From Akkermansiaceae bacterium (GTDB lineage: Bacteria > Verrucomicrobiota > Verrucomicrobiia > Verrucomicrobiales > Akkermansiaceae), in contig CP059069.1 in NCBI GenBank assembly GCA_017798145.1, forward strand, positions 3,953,226-4,017,225: 64,000 bases of DNA, written 5' to 3'. Positions 52,898 to 59,697 of the stretch are shown one piece after another (positions within the stretch are counted from its first letter, which is position 1; each line of letters starts with the position of its first letter). The notes under the pieces were generated by a model, which did no database searches, was not told the origin of the DNA, and worked only from the letters and a program-made list of their open reading frames with translations. A program made the position numbers and the translations under genes.

Positions 52898-53352
52898 TCC
52901 TGCTGGATACCAACGTGCTGATTGATGGGTTCGATCACTCAGCGCCACTGAACGGGTGGGCTTCCGGCCTGATCCGCAGCGGTCTGCTCGGTGATGGCGT
53001 CGCGGTGAATCCTGTGATTCTCGCCGAGCTTTGTGTCGGCGATCTGGTTCCTGAAACCGTCTCAGAACGACTCGAAGCCCTCGGGATCGTCATTTTGGAT
53101 CTCCCGGCCGTCGCGAGTCTCCGCTGCTCCCACGCTTATGCGGCCTACCTGCGGAACCGCCGCAAACAGGATACGCCCGAAGCTCCGAAGATCCCGCTCC
53201 CGGATTTTTTCATCGGGGCGCACGCGTCCATATTGGATCTTCCGCTGGCCACCTCGGATGTCAGCCGATACCAGACTTACTTTCCGGAAATCAAACTTCT
53301 CTCTCCAGCAGGATCTCATCCCCCAGAACCACCAGATCCACGCGCCCGCTGA
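52894..53352 (+). CDS. FitB/VapC-type PIN toxin, C-terminus extended into pyrC tail D
   Basis: The 152-residue protein starts at a TTG coupled to the antitoxin stop: ILLDTNVLIDGF (catalytic Asp), VNPVILAELCVGD (Glu), IPLPDFFIGAHASILDLPLA (Asp), TSDVSRYQTYFPEIKLLSP. FitB-type toxins usually end about here. In this gene the frame continues for about 14 residues (AGSHPPEPPDPRAR), which are antisense to the last codons of pyrC. The toxin and pyrC therefore overlap tail to tail by 62 bases, evidence that the module was fused at the pyrC end. Confidence 0.82.
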   Translation: MILLDTNVLIDGFDHSAPLNGWASGLIRSGLLGDGVAVNPVILAELCVGDLVPETVSERLEALGIVILDLPAVASLRCSHAYAAYLRNRRKQDTPEAPKIPLPDFFIGAHASILDLPLATSDVSRYQTYFPEIKLLSPAGSHPPEPPDPRAR

Positions 53353-54577
53353 GCGTCTTTTCGAGGAAGGGGGTGTTCTGGGATTTCGATTTCATGAAGT
53401 CCTTGGTGAAGGTGCTGGTGGCCTCGGTGTTGAAGAGGGTGAGGTTCGCGGGCTGGCCTTCGGCGATGGTCGGCACTTCCAGCGACATGAGGCGGCGGGG
53501 CTCGGCGGAGTATTTTTTGACGAGGGTGTCCCAGCCAAATTTCCCGGGTTTGATGAAGTGGTGGTAGAGGGAGACGACCGCGGTATCGAGGCCGGTGATA
53601 CCGTTCGGCGCGGAGACGAAATCCTGGGCTTTCTCGAAGGGGGTGTGCGGTGCGTGGTCGGTGGCGATCAGATCAAACGTGCCGTCGAGCAATCCCTCTA
53701 ACAGGGCTTCGTTGTCCGCCTTCGTCCGCAGCGGCGGGTTCATCTTGTAGTGGGTGTCGAAGTCGCCGATGTGCTCGTCGGTGAAGAGGAGATGGTGGGG
53801 CGAGACCTCGGCGGTGACCTTTACATCGCCGCGTGATTTCCACCAGCGGATGGTTTCCATACCCATCTTCGAGGAAACATGCTGGATGTGGATGTGAGCG
53901 CCGGTGGCGTGGGCGAGGCGGATATCGCGGTCGATGATGATTTCCTCCGCGCAGGCAGGGGAGCCGCTGATGCCGAGCTTGTAGGAAACCGCACCATCAT
54001 TGAGTGCACGCGGGCCGGCGAGCTCCGGAACCTCACAGTGTGAGGCGAAGAACATGCCGAACTCGGAGGCGTATTGCATGGCGCGGTAGAGGATGGAGGA
54101 GTTGAGCGTGGTGTCGCCATCGTCGGTGAGCATTTTCACGCCTGCCTCGCGCATCCCGTCGATGGCGGCGAGCTCTTTGCCTTCGCGGCCTTTGGTGACA
54201 CAGCCGGAGGTGAAAATCGGGATGCGGGAATTGCGTTTCCCGGATTCAAGGATCGTCCTGACAGATGCGCCCGAGTCGAGGGCGGGGGAGGTGTTCGGCA
54301 TCATCACGATCCCGGTGATCCCGCCATTGATCGCCGCCTCGGAGCCGGAGGCGATGTTTTCCTTCTGCTCCTGGCCCGGCTCGCGGAAATGGACGTGTGC
54401 ATCGAAGAAGCCGGGGCAGAGGACGCCGCCCTTGCAGTCGATGGTGCGGCAGTCATTTGGTGCGGTGATGCCTTTTGTGATTTTCCGGATGATCCCATCC
54501 TGGATCAACACATCGGCGGAGAGGAGATCCGGGGATGATTCCGAGGCGATGCGGGCATTTTGCAGGAGCAGGCTCAT
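53291..54577 (-). CDS. pyrC: Dihydroorotase (intact; source of the repeated tails)
   Basis: The product is 428 residues from the ATG at 54577. Metal ligands and catalytic residues are present: DAHVHFREPGQEQKENIASG (His-x-His), SHCEVPELAG, HIHIQHVSS, PLRTKADNEAL and LIATDHAPHTPFEK (Asp). Type I dihydroorotases form dihydroorotate from carbamoyl aspartate in pyrimidine synthesis. The C-terminus reads LLGD-type ...GDEILLEREV: the three orphan tails end at LER, whereas this one has two further codons (Glu-Val) that derive from the neighbouring toxin module. Upstream lies a leader repeat and a strong hairpin. Confidence 0.95.
   Translation of the reverse strand: MSLLLQNARIASESSPDLLSADVLIQDGIIRKITKGITAPNDCRTIDCKGGVLCPGFFDAHVHFREPGQEQKENIASGSEAAINGGITGIVMMPNTSPALDSGASVRTILESGKRNSRIPIFTSGCVTKGREGKELAAIDGMREAGVKMLTDDGDTTLNSSILYRAMQYASEFGMFFASHCEVPELAGPRALNDGAVSYKLGISGSPACAEEIIIDRDIRLAHATGAHIHIQHVSSKMGMETIRWWKSRGDVKVTAEVSPHHLLFTDEHIGDFDTHYKMNPPLRTKADNEALLEGLLDGTFDLIATDHAPHTPFEKAQDFVSAPNGITGLDTAVVSLYHHFIKPGKFGWDTLVKKYSAEPRRLMSLEVPTIAEGQPANLTLFNTEATSTFTKDFMKSKSQNTPFLEKTLSGRVDLVVLGDEILLEREV
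53304..53468 (-). repeat. pyrC tail repeat, copy D (inside intact pyrC)
   Basis: The segment shared with the three orphan copies. The part common to all four without mismatch is 53373-53423 (51 bases), matching 50268-50318, 51153-51203 and 52467-52517. It contains the eight-base palindrome TTCATGAA at 53391-53398. Confidence 0.88.
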
Positions 54578-54589
54578 GCCGGCGATGCT

Positions 54590-54626
54590 AAGATTCCAAG
54601 CGGAAAGCTCAAACCCCAAAAATGAA
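54590..54626 (-). repeat. TTTGAA-type leader repeat upstream of pyrC
   Basis: In the sense (minus) orientation it reads TTTTTGGGGTTTGAGCTTTC then TTGGAATCTT, ending 12 bases before the pyrC ATG. It shares AAGATTCCAA with the copy before the DUF4062-like gene (59511). Confidence 0.4.
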
Positions 54627-54627
54627 A

Positions 54628-54659
54628 TCGGCAGACATCGAGGGGGGGATGTCTGCCGA
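54628..54659 (-). terminator. Perfect 12-bp hairpin upstream of pyrC
   Basis: TCGGCAGACATC (54628-54639) pairs with GATGTCTGCCGA (54648-54659) around an eight-base loop. On the minus strand it is followed by a T-rich run (ATTTTTGGGG). It could be a leader attenuator of pyrC or a terminator for unseen upstream transcription. GGGGGGATGTCTGC recurs at 54689-54702. Confidence 0.45.
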
Positions 54660-54836
54660 CTTGTATCCTTTGGGGGGAATTTGTTTTTGGGGGGATGTCT
54701 GCTTGAGGGAAGTGGGGGAAGTCCTCTCGCTGACAAGAAGAGATTGGCACGGAATCGTCTCATCTGGGATTACGTGATCACGCCGTTTTCGAAGATTTCC
54801 GGGAAAAATCCGTAACGACAACAGATGATCAAAGGA

Positions 54837-54867
54837 AAACCCCGGACAATGAACTTGTCCGGGGTTT
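54837..54867 (-). terminator. Rho-independent terminator of the PEP-CTERM gene
   Basis: AAACCCCGGACAA and TTGTCCGGGGTTT form a perfect 13-base stem with loop TGAAC. On the minus strand it lies 27 bases after the stop of the PEP-CTERM gene and ends in a T run. The remainder of the 54578-54894 gap holds the hairpin and leader listed separately. Confidence 0.8.
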
Positions 54868-54894
54868 CTGAGAAACGAAAGAGGAGCAGCCGAA

Positions 54895-55650
54895 TCAGGC
54901 CGCGCGTTTACGGCGCAGGGCAAGACCGAGGAATCCGAGTACGGAGATGGCGAGTGAGGTAGGCTCGGGCACGGGGGTGACGGTTCCGTTGATGGAGAGG
55001 TTGTCGATGCCAGCGTGGTTGCCAGTCTCGTCAGCGCCCCCGAGTTCACCAGCGTCGATTTGGAGGCGATAGGTTCCTGTCGCGCTGAGTGCCACCGCGG
55101 AAGCGAACGTAAGCGTTACGGGGGTCGAAACCCCGGGGGATGCGCCGTTGAACACATCTACTGCCGAGACTGTCCCTCCGGCGACGGGTGTGTTGGAGGG
55201 ATCAAAGAGCGTGATTGTAAAGTCAGACCTGCGGTTTACGTTTTGTACGCCACTACCGTTGATCGCCCAATGATCAAAGGTCACATCCGTCAAACTCACG
55301 ACGTTCCCGGCTGTCACGGTGAGATTGACAGAGGTTCTCCAAAAGGTGTTGCCGTTGCCGACATTCAGCGCGGGGGCGAACTGGTTCTGGTTGAAGGTGT
55401 TTGTGTTGAATAAGTTCTGGGTTGTGGCAGTGGCTGCTACAAAGGCGGACATCGAGCCAGGGTCATTGACACCATTAAGAGTCCAGCCCAGATTCGATGC
55501 GGTGTTGGTAACGATCGTCTGACCATTGAAATTTGTCGAGGCGATCACGGCTGCGCCTGCAGAACCGATAGAGAGAGCCTGCGACGTGGCGGCGATGATG
55601 AAAAACAATCTCACTGTCGTTATCATGGTGTCCACATTTGTCGCTTTCAT
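54895..55650 (-). CDS. PEP-CTERM exported protein
   Basis: The 251-residue product starts at the ATG at 55650 (an ATG at 55626 is an alternative). A signal peptide (LFFIIAATSQALSIGSAGAA) precedes a beta-sandwich-like body rich in Asn, Thr and Val (NFNGQTIVTNTASNLGWTLN, TFDHWAINGSGVQNVNRRSD, GTYRLQIDAGELGGADETGN). The sorting tail is VPEPTSLAISVLGFLGLALR followed by RKRAA. It is exported and presumably processed by an exosortase. It is not part of the pyrC-tail array, from which it is separated by pyrC itself, and has its own strong terminator. Confidence 0.87.
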   Translation of the reverse strand: MKATNVDTMITTVRLFFIIAATSQALSIGSAGAAVIASTNFNGQTIVTNTASNLGWTLNGVNDPGSMSAFVAATATTQNLFNTNTFNQNQFAPALNVGNGNTFWRTSVNLTVTAGNVVSLTDVTFDHWAINGSGVQNVNRRSDFTITLFDPSNTPVAGGTVSAVDVFNGASPGVSTPVTLTFASAVALSATGTYRLQIDAGELGGADETGNHAGIDNLSINGTVTPVPEPTSLAISVLGFLGLALRRKRAA

Positions 55651-55734
55651 GAGATGGCTCAATGAAAAAATCAATATTTTCGTGTAAGGATTATTCCGGG
55701 TTCAGCGTCTGACGAATCTGAACCGTAGAAAAAT

Positions 55735-56109
55735 CTAACGATCCCGAAGGATCTCGTTGTTGTCGCCCATGAGGAGGTTCTTGGGCTTGATCGGCTCATC
55801 GGTGTATCCGAAGGCCATGATGGCGACGCGCTCGCCCTTTTTGATCAGGTGGGCGGCGCCGCCGTTGATGAGGATTTTGCCGGTGTTGGGAGGTCCCTCA
55901 AGGACGTAGGTTTCCAGACGGGCACCGGTGGTGATGGAGGCGACCAGCACCTTTTCCCCGGGCCAGAGATCGGCTGCGTCCATGAGATCGCGGGGGATTT
56001 CTATGCTACCCTCATACTCCACATCCGCCTCTGTGATGACCGCGCGGTGGAGCTTTGATTTCAGAACCTCGCGGAGAGGAGGTTTTTCTGAGATGATCTT
56101 CTTGAACAT
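55735..56109 (-). CDS. panD: Aspartate 1-decarboxylase
   Basis: The 124-residue precursor makes beta-alanine for pantothenate. The self-cleavage site Gly-Ser is in EYEGSIEIPRDLMDAADLWP; KSKLHRAVITEAD (catalytic Lys and Thr/Tyr environment), TYVLEGPPNTGKILINGGAA and VAIMAFGYTDE match the double-psi barrel. Cleavage gives the pyruvoyl group on Ser. The ATG at 56109 is preferred; the longer frame starts at a TTG at 56148. Its N-terminus is about 12 residues longer than that of E. coli PanD. It follows rsmE on the same strand. Confidence 0.94.
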   Translation of the reverse strand: MFKKIISEKPPLREVLKSKLHRAVITEADVEYEGSIEIPRDLMDAADLWPGEKVLVASITTGARLETYVLEGPPNTGKILINGGAAHLIKKGERVAIMAFGYTDEPIKPKNLLMGDNNEILRDR

Positions 56110-56151
56110 TTCGCGGGGAACGAACACCCCGGAGGGCGTGGGAGTCAAGTT

Positions 56152-56865
56152 TTAGATGTATTGGAAACGCAGTGCGGAAAGGCAGAACAGGGTGGCGGTT
56201 TCCACGCGCAGGACGAGATCGCCGAGGGTGACGGGGACAAACCCGGCGGCGAGCGCGGCCTGCGTTTCCTCCGGTGAGAAATCGCCTTCCGGGCCGATGA
56301 GCATGGTGACGGAGCCAAGCTCCGGGTGGGCGGCGAGTGTTTCTCGGAAATTCAGGGTGTTATCGGCGAGGGAGGCGATGAGCCTCAGTGCGGAGGAATC
56401 GTGCTGCGCCAACCACTCACCGAAGGGCAGGGGGTCTTCGATGATGGGGATGGTGAACTGAGCGCATTGCTTGCAGGCTTCCAGCGCGGTGCGCCTCCAT
56501 TTCTCCGCTTTCTCATCCCCTGGCGAGACGATCGTGTGCCGGGTGACGATAGGCTGGATTCTTGAAACGCCGAGTTCGACGGCTTTCTGTACGATCCAAT
56601 CCATGTTTTTCCCTTTTGGGATCGCTTGGGCGAGGGTGATTTCCGGGAGAGGGGGCTCCTTGGCCTGCGCGAGATCGAGCATCAGGTCGACCCGCTGCTT
56701 GGAAACGGAAAGCACCTTCGCCTCCGCGAAATTCCCGAGTCCATCGAAGACGGTGATCCATTGGCCCGGCTGGATGCGGAGGACTTGCGTGAGGTGCTTG
56801 GCCTCATCGCCGGAGAGGTGGGGAGTTTCCGTCCATTCGGAAGGAGGGAGGTAGGAGCGAGGCAT
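56152..56865 (-). CDS. rsmE: 16S rRNA (uracil(1498)-N3)-methyltransferase
   Basis: The 237-residue SPOUT-class methyltransferase has an N-terminal PUA-like domain (HLSGDEAKHLTQVLRIQPGQ, VFDGLGNFAEAKVLS) and a C-terminal knot with the SAM-binding motifs MLIGPEGDFSPEETQAALAA and VTLGDLVLRVETATLFCLSA. KGKNMDWIVQKAVELGVSRI and ACKQCAQFTIP are typical of RsmE. It methylates U1498 of 16S rRNA using SAM. panD follows. Confidence 0.95.
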   Translation of the reverse strand: MPRSYLPPSEWTETPHLSGDEAKHLTQVLRIQPGQWITVFDGLGNFAEAKVLSVSKQRVDLMLDLAQAKEPPLPEITLAQAIPKGKNMDWIVQKAVELGVSRIQPIVTRHTIVSPGDEKAEKWRRTALEACKQCAQFTIPIIEDPLPFGEWLAQHDSSALRLIASLADNTLNFRETLAAHPELGSVTMLIGPEGDFSPEETQAALAAGFVPVTLGDLVLRVETATLFCLSALRFQYI

Positions 56866-56866
56866 G

Positions 56867-56902
56867 GACTCTCAAATTTCAATTTTCAACTCTCAAGGAA
56901 GA
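56867..56902 (-). repeat. TTTGAA-type leader repeat upstream of rsmE
   Basis: In the sense orientation it reads CCTTGAGAGTTGAAAATTGA then AATTTGAGAGTCC directly before the ATG at 56865. CCTTGA-type starts are shared with the trpG and trpE copies. Confidence 0.45.
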
Positions 56903-56923
56903 GGGGCGACCAAAGATCGCCCC
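56903..56923. repeat. Short inverted repeat between trpG and rsmE
   Basis: GGGGCGA, loop CCAAAGA, TCGCCCC: a seven-base perfect stem without a T run. It lies in the 63-base gap between trpG and rsmE and could act as a weak terminator or a REP-like element. Confidence 0.4.
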
Positions 56924-56928
56924 CACAT

Positions 56929-57492
56929 TCAGAGCCTGAGGAATGTTTCCAGCATCTGCTTTCCATGCTCGGTGAGGATGGACTCCGGGTGGAACTGGAC
57001 GCCGTGGACGGGGTGTTCCTTGTGGCGGAGGCCCATGATCTCGTTTTCGGCGGTCCATGCGGTGATTTCCAGGCAGTCTGGGAGGGTCTCGCGTTTCACG
57101 ATGAGGGAATGGTAGCGCGTGGCTTCGAAGGGATCGGGCAGGCCGGCGAAGACGCTGGTGCCGTTGTGGTGGATGGGCGAGGTCTTGCCGTGCATCAGCC
57201 TGTCGGCGCGGACGACATCGCCGCCATAGACCTGGCCGATGGACTGGTGGCCGAGGCAGACACCGAGTATGGGCGTTGTGGCTCCCATTTCCCGGATGAG
57301 ATCGAGGGAGATGCCCGCCTCGTTCGGCGTGCAGGGGCCGGGGGAAATGCAGATCCGCTGCGGGGCGAGGGCTTTCACCTCGTTGACGGTGAGTGCGTCG
57401 TTGCGGAAGATTTTCATCTCCACGCCCAGCTCGCCGAAGTACTGGACGAGGTTGTAGGTGAATGAATCGTAGTTATCGAGAATGAGTAGCAT
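56929..57492 (-). CDS. trpG: Anthranilate / aminodeoxychorismate synthase, glutamine amidotransferase subunit
   Basis: The 187-residue class I amidotransferase opens [20 protein letters not shown], with [14 protein letters not shown], nucleophile [15 protein letters not shown] (Cys79) and the His-Glu pair in [13 protein letters not shown]. It provides ammonia to TrpE or PabB; TrpG and PabA cannot be told apart from sequence and one protein often serves both. trpE lies about 2.2 kb upstream on the same strand, separated by the DUF4062-like/TPR gene. Confidence 0.92.
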   Translation of the reverse strand: MLLILDNYDSFTYNLVQYFGELGVEMKIFRNDALTVNEVKALAPQRICISPGPCTPNEAGISLDLIREMGATTPILGVCLGHQSIGQVYGGDVVRADRLMHGKTSPIHHNGTSVFAGLPDPFEATRYHSLIVKRETLPDCLEITAWTAENEIMGLRHKEHPVHGVQFHPESILTEHGKQMLETFLRL

Positions 57493-57501
57493 CTGGGGGA
57501 A

Positions 57502-57534
57502 ACCCTAAATTTCAAAATTCAAAGCTCAAGGAAG
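57502..57534 (-). repeat. TTTGAA-type leader repeat upstream of trpG
   Basis: In the sense orientation it reads CTTCCTTGAGCTTTGAATTT then TGAAATTTAGGGT, ending ten bases before the ATG at 57492. It is one of six similar leaders in the window. Confidence 0.45.
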
Positions 57535-57564
57535 ATGTAAGCGCTGTTTGGGACAGGTTTGCGC

Positions 57565-59493
57565 CTAGTGGCGTTCGAGGATGGTGACCAGTTTCCGCGA
57601 TGCGGCGGAGTGCGGGGAGTCCTGACCGAGGGATTTCGTGAATCCGGCGAGAGCGCGCCTTGCGTATGCCAGGGCTTCGCCGGTATCGCCCTGATTGGCG
57701 AGGGCCAACGCCAGGTTGTGGCATGAGAGGGAGACATCATGGTGGTCGGAGCCTAGCAACCGTTCGCGTACGGTCAGTGCGGCGCGGATCTGCCGCACGG
57801 CCTCAGCGTTGTTGCCTTGGGAACGGAGTGCCTTGGCGAGGTTGTCGCGGCAGGAGAGGGTCTCTGGGTGCTCCGCGCCGAGGAGGCGCAGGCGGATGGC
57901 GAGGATGGCGCCGTATTGCTCGGCTGCCCCGGAAAAGTTGCGCTGTGCGCTGAGTGTTATCGCAAGGTTGTTGCGGCTGAAAAGCGTATCGGGATGTTCC
58001 TCTCCGAAGATGCGCTGGTTGATCGCGAGGACGGTGCGGTGTTGCTCTTCCGCATCGCTGTGATTGCCTTGGGAATTGAGTGTTGCGGCGAGGTTGTTGC
58101 GGCTTGTCAGGGTGCTCGGGTGCTCTTCGCCAAGGGTTCTCAGCCGGATGGCGAGGACGGCCCGGTGCATTTTCTCAGCCTCGGCGTGTTTTCCCTGGGA
58201 GTTGAGTGCGTTTGCGAGGTTGTTCGAGCTGCCGAGCGTGTCGGGATGCTCCGTTCCGAGATGTTTCTCGTAAACGGGGATGACCTGCGAGAGGGTTTGC
58301 TCCACGACGGGGTATTGCCCGTTGTATGTGAGGGCGTAGGCGAGCATGTGCTGGATGCGGGCCCATTCAAGGGGATCGCGCTCTAGGGAGGTGAGGGCGG
58401 CGGCTGCACGGTACAGCTCCACGGCGCGGGCGAACATGATTTGGGCGGTGGCGAATTGCGCGGCACCCTCGAGCGCCCGGATGCGGTAGGTGCGGAAATC
58501 GGAGGCGTCCCCGGCGGCGCCCTCCGTGTCCGTGCTGAGCCTGGACTCCTCCCTGAGGAAGAGTTCCTCGGCCTCGTCGAATTTGTTGAGAGCGTATGCG
58601 GCGGAAGCTCTCATGACGGGGCTGCTGCCCGTGCTGGTGTAGGTGTCGAGGGCGTAGCTCGGGAGGCTTTCTGCGAGCGTTCCGGGCGTTAGCCCGAGTT
58701 CGGCCTCAAGGAGAGAGTAGGCGCGGGCGCGGATCTCAGCGAGTGTGAGCCTCTCACCGGGTATGCGGGAACGGCTTTCGGCATCGGCAAGACCCAGCAA
58801 GACCTTCTCCATCCGGTTTGCAGGGGAGATGACACCGGCCGCACCATTGGCCAGGCCAGCCGGAGCGATCTCAGCTGTGGCATGTCGGGGCGCCGCGGTG
58901 TGGACGGGGTTACCGGATTTTCCCCGACTCAGGACACCCCATGCGGTGCCTGATATTGTTAAAACGGACAGGGCGGCGAGTGCTGCCGTCCGTCGCCGGT
59001 TTCGGCGCCTGAGACTGGAGAACTCCTCGCAGATCTTGCGGACGACGCTCTCCGTTGTTTGCGGGGAAGAGCTGGTTTGGAACAGGCCGCTGCGTTTCCC
59101 GATCCCGGCGCGGTAGCGTGCCTGCAGTTTTTGGAACTGCTCGGACTCGTAATGCCCGCCGTCCGTCGGGTGGGAAGCGTCGAGGATGATGTATCGCACC
59201 GGTTTTCCCTTGTTCTCTGCGTAAAGCGCTTCGTAGGCGGTGTAAGATATGGAGCCGAATTCCTCGTCATCTTCATCCGGGGCGGGGCCGTAGCTGTGCC
59301 CGATGATCTGGATGACCGAGTAACACCGATCAACCCGCTTGCGGATGGCCGCCTTCGCATCCCCCTCTGCCTCAGGCGGCTGATCCCGCCACTCGGGCTG
59401 GTAGCCGGATGCGCTTACGGTGTTGGCAGCGAGATATCTGGCGCATTGGAGCTCCCTGCCAACGGCGGAGATGAGGATGATTGGGCGGGGCAC
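57565..59493 (-). CDS. DUF4062-like / membrane / kinesin-light-chain-type TPR protein
   Basis: The 642-residue product begins at a GTG. The first about 150 residues (PIILISAVGRELQCARYLAA, VIQIIGHSYGPAPDEDDEEF, SYTAYEALYAENKGKPVRYI) resemble the TIR-like DUF4062 domain found in bacterial STAND and conflict proteins. A basic stretch and one membrane helix follow (RTAALAALSVLTISGTAWGV, about 167-186), then at least five kinesin-light-chain-type TPRs (HPDTLGSSNNLANALNSQGK, HPSTLTSRNNLAATLNSQGN, HPDTLFSRNNLAITLSAQRN). It may sense and signal at the membrane. It lies inside the trp gene pair, which suggests insertion. DUF4062 is a hedged call. Confidence 0.7.
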   Translation of the reverse strand: MPRPIILISAVGRELQCARYLAANTVSASGYQPEWRDQPPEAEGDAKAAIRKRVDRCYSVIQIIGHSYGPAPDEDDEEFGSISYTAYEALYAENKGKPVRYIILDASHPTDGGHYESEQFQKLQARYRAGIGKRSGLFQTSSSPQTTESVVRKICEEFSSLRRRNRRRTAALAALSVLTISGTAWGVLSRGKSGNPVHTAAPRHATAEIAPAGLANGAAGVISPANRMEKVLLGLADAESRSRIPGERLTLAEIRARAYSLLEAELGLTPGTLAESLPSYALDTYTSTGSSPVMRASAAYALNKFDEAEELFLREESRLSTDTEGAAGDASDFRTYRIRALEGAAQFATAQIMFARAVELYRAAAALTSLERDPLEWARIQHMLAYALTYNGQYPVVEQTLSQVIPVYEKHLGTEHPDTLGSSNNLANALNSQGKHAEAEKMHRAVLAIRLRTLGEEHPSTLTSRNNLAATLNSQGNHSDAEEQHRTVLAINQRIFGEEHPDTLFSRNNLAITLSAQRNFSGAAEQYGAILAIRLRLLGAEHPETLSCRDNLAKALRSQGNNAEAVRQIRAALTVRERLLGSDHHDVSLSCHNLALALANQGDTGEALAYARRALAGFTKSLGQDSPHSAASRKLVTILERH

Positions 59494-59521
59494 TTCAGGT
59501 TTTCGCTTTCAAGATTCCAAC
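59494..59521 (-). repeat. TTTGAA-type leader repeat upstream of the DUF4062-like gene
   Basis: In the sense orientation it reads TTGGAATCTTGAAAGCGAAA then ACCTGAA, directly abutting the GTG at 59493. It shares AAGATTCCAA with the pyrC leader. Confidence 0.4.
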
Positions 59522-59697
59522 ATGAGGGAATGCAACCATGCGCCGGTGGATTCGGTCCGGCTTCAGCTCATGGGCGTGAAAATTAACAGCGGACTGCGGC
59601 CATGGCTAGCGGGAAAGGCGGGTTGTGGCATCGAGTCATGGGCAGTCATGGAAATCGCTTGAATGTCCCACCCCAGGCGACGGGTCTGACATCGTCG

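Larger units (their letters stand above)
50192..53470 (-). mobile_element. Candidate cassette array built on repeated pyrC 3' ends
   Basis: Four same-oriented copies of the pyrC 3' end (A 50192-50318, B 51077-51248, C 52391-52580, D inside pyrC) divide the region into three modules of about 760, 1140 and 710 bases. The modules carry a VapBC-like pair, a PEP-CTERM gene and an AbrB/PIN pair. Only D belongs to an intact gene. Size range and toxin-antitoxin content resemble integron cassettes, but the site is a protein-coding tail and no integrase is present in the window. The mechanism is inference. Confidence 0.6.

Noticed and set aside
50192-53470. CRISPR array
   Set aside because: The repeats are over 120 bases, only four in number, encode a known protein end, and are spaced by whole genes.
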